Of a stretch of 20,030 nt of DNA, positions 19,119 through 20,030 are shown piece after piece. Location of the stretch: NCBI GenBank assembly GCA_010014835.2, contig JAAAKB020000022.1:256820-276849 (forward strand). The letters are read 5' to 3'. Each line of letters starts with the position of its first letter. Position 1 is the stretch's first letter. The notes beneath the pieces were generated by a model. It was not told where the DNA came from, ran no database searches, and worked only from the letters and a program-made list of their open reading frames with translations. The position numbers were made by a program, and so were the translations under genes. The DNA is from Apostichopus leukothele (lineage: Eukaryota; Echinodermata; Holothuroidea; Aspidochirotida; Stichopodidae).

Positions 19119-19274
19119 ATGGAGCTGTCACTTGCGATACTTTTTCTACCGTTTATATTTTCTTATGTTTCGTCCTTAACAGAGCATGACCTGACAGTGA
19201 TTGTACCACCAGGAAAACGAGAATGCTTTCACCAACATATGAAGGAAGGTGAAACCTTAGACTTCGAATATCAG
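19119..19274 (+). CDS. p24/TMED cargo-receptor protein (TMED1/5-like), first exon
   Basis: p24 proteins are type I membrane proteins that sort cargo between ER and Golgi in COPII/COPI vesicles. This exon encodes 52 residues: a signal peptide (MELSLAILFLPFIFSYVSS, cleavage near 19-20) and the start of the lumenal GOLD domain. TVIVPPGKRECFHQHMKEG then LDFEYQ resembles TMED5 FTLPAGQKECFYQPM..LEIEYQ. The conserved GOLD cysteine is present. The donor may be CAG|GTGCTC (ending 19274, a weak consensus) or TCCC|GTAATA (ending 19284). After this the frame loses similarity. The rest of GOLD, the coiled coil, the TM segment and the KKxx-type tail would lie beyond the window. The ATG is the first in frame and gives an ideal signal peptide. 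Confidence 0.85.
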
Positions 19275-19284
19275 GTGCTCTCCC

Positions 19285-19832
19285 GTAATATTTTGTTCAT
19301 TTCCTGCCTCTGCCTGACAACGTCCAGTTGTACTACAGGGTCTAGTTTCACGAAATAGTGTGACGAAGTTACAGTTACACTACAGACTATACGTTACTGT
19401 AATCTAGTCTGAACCTGGTGTCCGCAGCCTACGTGTGACATACATTACAACCATTTTTAGACATACTGAAAGAAGTGCTGAAAGGGTCTAAAGGGTCAAC
19501 ATTTCAAATGGTCTCTCAACATTGTCAATTTTCTGCTAATAATTTTTACCCCATACATGAGATTTTTGTGTCGTTAAACTTAGGGACGATTGTATGGTGA
19601 CACGGCTGATTTAAGTCAAACATCTATGGGGCAATATTTCATGTAGGAAGACTGTTCTTTGTAGGTATTTAAACATTAGGGAATTTAAATTCACATCGTC
19701 TCCTTTCATTTTTAGGTTCATACCAATTATAATCACGCTAATGTTCATGCATGAATATATCCCTACATTGATGTTGTGCACATTAGTTATGAACACATGA
19801 AATCTTGCAACAGACTAAACATCATTTTAATG
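19285..19832 (+). other. TMED first intron, no gene
   Basis: Unique AT-rich sequence with no recognisable exon or repeat until the LINE fragment at its end. The next TMED exon (expected to continue the GOLD domain) is not in the window. Confidence 0.5.
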
Positions 19833-20030
19833 ATGGCAAGGAATCACTAAGACACTTGAATTTTTGATTATTATTTACCTCAATGATATCGGTAATGTCT
19901 GAAATATAAGTTCTAATATTCTCTTTGCTGATGATACAAACATATAAGCCAAGTTTTTTCCCTGCCAAAAGCGTTAATTGGCAAGTAATTAAGGACATTT
20001 GCAGATAATGAGAAAAGTGTCCACCGACAA
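19833..20030 (+). mobile_element. LINE reverse-transcriptase fragment (non-LTR), runs off window
   Basis: Translation of one frame gives QGITKTLEFLIIIYLNDIGN, a stop, then NILFADDTNI. This matches the RT block QGS..GPLLFxIYINDI ... FADDT of non-LTR retrotransposons, FADD being the catalytic aspartate motif. A frame change then reads LRTFADNEKSVHRQ, like the following ELxxxxxWxxxNKLxLN block. Stops (TGA at about 19898, TAA after FADDTNI) and the frame change show it is dead. The CR1/L2/Jockey-like style is inference. It sits in the sense orientation in the TMED intron. Confidence 0.8.

Overview
This window comes from an animal nuclear genome, most likely an invertebrate deuterostome and plausibly an echinoderm. 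The grounds are single-copy metazoan proteins split into short exons with GT-AG boundaries and 0.2-1.8 kb introns, AT-rich non-coding DNA, and tRNA-derived SINE, LINE and MITE debris. I cannot name the species, and the echinoderm guess is inference from overall character.

Layout, left to right. (1) 1-1758 holds a degenerate repeat array carrying nuclear-receptor-like DR1 motifs. (2) 1759-7481 (+) is the 3' half of GNL1, a circularly permuted GTPase, in six exons. Its introns hold a striking 41-bp tandem array that ends at a splice acceptor, a truncated SINE and a tRNA-Thr-like relic. (3) 7482-10026 has no recognisable gene; it holds a 50/53-bp minisatellite with 103-bp higher-order structure and another AAAGGTCA-rich degenerate repeat. 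(4) 10027-10254 (+) is one well-preserved exon matching the C-terminal region of the nonsense-mediated-decay factor UPF2, with none of its neighbouring exons visible. (5) 10324-10672 is a TA-flanked MITE. (6) 11392-14982 (+) is the 3' half of an SLC6 sodium/chloride-coupled transporter (TM8-TM12 and C-terminus, five exons); exons for TM1-TM7 are not visible. (7) 15529-16706 holds a fold-back repeat and a 237-bp tandem duplication. (8) 16104-18960 (-) is a C2H2 zinc-finger protein with a long acidic, serine-rich N-terminal exon and two small downstream exons found by splice phase. (9) A compact divergent promoter (18961-19118) separates it from (10) the first exon of a p24/TMED cargo receptor (+). 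Its intron contains a fragment of LINE reverse transcriptase that runs off the window end.

The genes are not an operon-like unit: GTPase, RNA surveillance, transporter, zinc-finger protein and secretory cargo receptor. What stands out is that two loci, the UPF2 exon and the SLC6 half-gene, look truncated inside the window, between an apparently normal GNL1 3' end and a normal divergent promoter. Either ancient segmental rearrangement or an assembly join could explain this, and the sequence alone cannot decide.
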